DNA of 7,184 bases, taken from contig CAYNEI010000087.1 in NCBI GenBank assembly GCA_964396185.1, forward strand, positions 1 through 7,184, read 5' to 3'. Both the position numbers and the translations under genes were made by a program. This document shows, in pieces, positions 5,796 through 7,184 of this stretch; the first letter of the stretch is position 1; every line of letters begins with the position of its first letter. This DNA comes from CAYNEI01 sp964396185. GTDB lineage: Archaea > Thermoplasmatota > SW-10-69-26. A model generated the notes under the pieces. The model saw only the letters and a list, made by a program, of their open reading frames with translations. It was not told the origin of the DNA and searched no databases.

Positions 5796-6947
5796 ATGAA
5801 CGGAGAGTTCCAGATCGGGCGCATCATGGGGATCCCGATCAAGATCCACTGGACCCTGCTGCTCTTCCTCCCGGTGCTGGCCTACCTGCTGGCCAGCCAG
5901 CTGGACAGCATCGGCGAGCTGCCCTTCCTCGACCTGGATCCAGGCCCCCTGCTCAGCCCCGAGGGCCGGCTGTTCGCCGGCGCGGTGGTGGCCATCGGCC
6001 TGTTCGCCTCGGTCCTGCTCCACGAGCTCGGGCATGCCGTGGTAGCTGTGCGCCACGACATCGAGGTCCGGCAGATCACCCTCTGGATCTTCGGCGGGCT
6101 CGCCATGCTCAAGGGCATCACCCGGGACCCCAAGGCCGAGGCAAAGATCGCCATCGCGGGCCCCATCGTGAGCCTGAGCCTGGGCCTCATGCCAGCAGCC
6201 TTCCTGCTCATCGACCCGGGTCCGTGGGTGGTCTTCCTCGTGGGCTACCTCGCGTATCTCAACGTGGTGCTGGCCATCTTCAACATGCTGCCCGCCTTCC
6301 CCCTGGACGGCGGCCGGCTGCTGCGAGCCATGCTGGCCATGCGGATGCCGTTCGCCAAGGCAACGGGGATCGCGGCCAACGTGGGCAAGACCATGGCGGT
6401 CCTCATGGCTGGCGTCGGGCTCTTCTGGAACTTCTGGCTCATCTTCATCGGCCTGTTCATCTACATGGGTGCCAGCCAGGAAGCCCAAGGAGTCGAGCTC
6501 TTCGATGCCCTCGACCAAGTCCGTGTGGACGAGATCATGGACGCTGAGGTCCCGGCCGTGGAACCGGGCACGTACGTCGAGGAGCTCGTCCCCCTCATGC
6601 TACGCACCCGGTCCACCGGGTTCCCCGTGGTGCAGAACGACACCGTGCTCGGCGTGGTCACCCTCTCCCACATCCAGGAGGTCCCCGAGGACGAGCGCCC
6701 CCTGGTGCGCGTCGGGGACGTGATGACCACGGACATGAAGAGCATCGGCCCCACCGCACCGGCCAGCCAGGCGCTTCGCACCATGATGGAAGACGATCTC
6801 GGCCGCCTGCTCGTGGTACGCGCGGGTCGCCTGGAGGGCGTGGTCACGCGTCAGGGCATCATGCAGGCCTTCAAGATCCTCCAAGTGCTCCCACGGGTCC
6901 ACGTCAACGAGCTTACCGAGGCGGATGTGTACGATCTGGACCGGTAA
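5796..6947 (+). CDS. Site-2 protease family intramembrane zinc metalloprotease with CBS pair
   Basis: This is an M50/S2P-type protease that cleaves substrate helices within the membrane, as in regulated intramembrane proteolysis. The 383 residues begin MNGEFQIGRIMGIPIKIHW, a typical N-terminus for this archaeal/bacterial subgroup, which supports the ATG at 5796. The zinc motif HELGH is at 76-80 (H76, E77, H80). The second motif, NMLPAFPLDGGR (163-174), supplies the third ligand D171. About six hydrophobic segments span 18-225. Two CBS motifs follow, at about 243-296 (VDEIMDAEVPAVEP...) and 303-360 (VRVGDVMTTDMKSI...). They form a Bateman module that in other proteins senses adenine nucleotides. 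The same architecture occurs in Methanocaldococcus jannaschii S2P relatives. All catalytic residues are present. The substrate is unknown. The upstream 7TM gene on the same strand is a candidate partner by position only. Confidence 0.95.
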   Translation: MNGEFQIGRIMGIPIKIHWTLLLFLPVLAYLLASQLDSIGELPFLDLDPGPLLSPEGRLFAGAVVAIGLFASVLLHELGHAVVAVRHDIEVRQITLWIFGGLAMLKGITRDPKAEAKIAIAGPIVSLSLGLMPAAFLLIDPGPWVVFLVGYLAYLNVVLAIFNMLPAFPLDGGRLLRAMLAMRMPFAKATGIAANVGKTMAVLMAGVGLFWNFWLIFIGLFIYMGASQEAQGVELFDALDQVRVDEIMDAEVPAVEPGTYVEELVPLMLRTRSTGFPVVQNDTVLGVVTLSHIQEVPEDERPLVRVGDVMTTDMKSIGPTAPASQALRTMMEDDLGRLLVVRAGRLEGVVTRQGIMQAFKILQVLPRVHVNELTEADVYDLDR

Positions 6948-6958
6948 CCTGACCGGAT

Positions 6959-6994
6959 CACGAAGGGCACGAAGGATCCACGAAGGGCACGGAG
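6959..6994 (+). repeat. CACGAAGG-type repeat D downstream of the protease gene
   Basis: Tandem units CACGAAGGG (6959-6967), CACGAAGGATC (6968-6978), CACGAAGGG (6979-6987) and CACGGAG (6988-6994) begin 12 nt after the protease stop. They have the orientation of the left arms of elements A and C. No facing inverted arm is visible before the window ends, so this is a lone arm or a partial element. Confidence 0.75.
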
Positions 6995-7005
6995 AATTAT
7001 GATGG

Positions 7006-7011
7006 TTATAA
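7006..7011 (+). promoter_or_regulatory. TATA box at the 3' end of the window
   Basis: TTATAA within GGTTATAAGATGG is one of only two good TATA elements in the window. It is preceded by an AT-rich run (GAATTATGATGG) that stands out from the surrounding GC-rich DNA. Transcription from it would start near 7034-7036. It would drive either the hairpin-rich region or the short open frame described next. Confidence 0.6.
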
Positions 7012-7034
7012 GATGGATGGGTGGGGACGCGGGC

Positions 7035-7184
7035 CCATGACGATCTGCCCGAAGCCTACGGGTTCGGGGGCTCCCGGAACCGCACAGCGGTCCCGGCTTG
7101 CCTCCGGTCGCTGGTCGCCGCGGAGGCCACGCGGGGGGCGCCGCCGCGCCCCGCGGCGCACCCGCGCCCACCCCACCCCACCGC
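7035..7184 (+). other. Hairpin-rich transcribed region of unknown nature (possible structured RNA or leaderless ORF)
   Basis: No recognised gene lies in this last stretch. Four successive stem-loops can be drawn. They are CCCGAA 7048-7053 with 7063-7068; GGAACCGC 7076-7083 with 7087-7094 (one mismatch, triloop ACA); GCCTCCG 7100-7106 with 7121-7127; and GCGGGG 7131-7136 with 7149-7154, or alternatively 7138-7144 with 7153-7159. Together with the TATA box this suggests a structured RNA or an rRNA-type leader. Against that, GC-rich DNA folds easily, and I found none of the hallmark bases of tRNA, 5S rRNA, SRP RNA or RNase P RNA. A plus-strand frame from ATG 7037 stays open for 49 codons to the window edge. 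It would start 28-29 nt from the TATA centre, as carS does, but its product is arginine/proline-rich and matches nothing I know. Confidence 0.35.

Noticed and set aside
7035..7110. tRNA-like GGTTCG at 7061-7066
   Set aside because: No acceptor, D or anticodon stems can be arranged around it in tRNA spacing, so the match to a T-loop is a coincidence.
6851..7171. Minus-strand 106-codon frame over the protease 3' end and repeat D
   Set aside because: Its centre (LRALRGSFVPFVI) is the translation of the CACGAAGG repeat, a known look of spurious proteins in genomes with such repeats. The rest is antisense or low-complexity.

Overview
The window looks like a stretch of a GC-rich archaeal chromosome. 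Two proteins point to Archaea: a CDP-archaeol synthase (CarS/DUF46), which belongs to ether-lipid synthesis, and a GPN-loop GTPase of the archaeal/eukaryotic type. The translation signals agree. TATA boxes lie 28-30 nt upstream of some first genes, which would give leaderless mRNAs, while genes inside the operon carry strong Shine-Dalgarno (SD) sequences such as GGAGGT and AGGTGATC. Base composition is roughly two-thirds GC by eye. The proteins are not as acidic as in typical halophiles, so a GC-rich Thermoplasmatota-like lineage is a reasonable but unproven guess.

Layout. Plus strand, 1-1421: the end of a 3-hydroxyacyl-CoA dehydrogenase gene (fatty-acid/butanoate beta-oxidation type, cut by the window edge), then an FxsA-family membrane protein. 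Minus strand, 4712-1486: a compact four-gene operon, carS-pyrE-purD-GPN GTPase. It has two 4-nt start/stop overlaps, and the purD stop codon lies inside the SD of the GTPase gene. Plus strand, 4953-6947: an unrecognised seven-TM protein, then a site-2-protease-type intramembrane metalloprotease with two C-terminal CBS motifs. 6948-7184: a repeat, a good TATA box and a hairpin-rich tail of unknown nature.

The operon links nucleotide and lipid synthesis. PyrE makes OMP, the precursor of UTP and CTP. CarS spends CTP to activate the archaeal lipid core. PurD is the second step of purine synthesis, which like PyrE draws on PRPP. The GPN GTPase is a separate, probably housekeeping function translated by coupling to purD.

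The most unusual feature is non-coding. All four intergenic gaps longer than 60 nt carry degenerate 8-9 nt tandem units of the type CAC(A/G)AAGG. In two gaps (816-947 and 4787-4928) these units form the arms of a 130-140 nt imperfect palindrome, one with a 17-bp perfect outer stem. I saw no CRISPR array, insertion sequence, tRNA or recognisable rRNA. No complete new system is evident. The repeat family, the 3' hairpin region and the 7TM/protease pair are the items most worth a second look.
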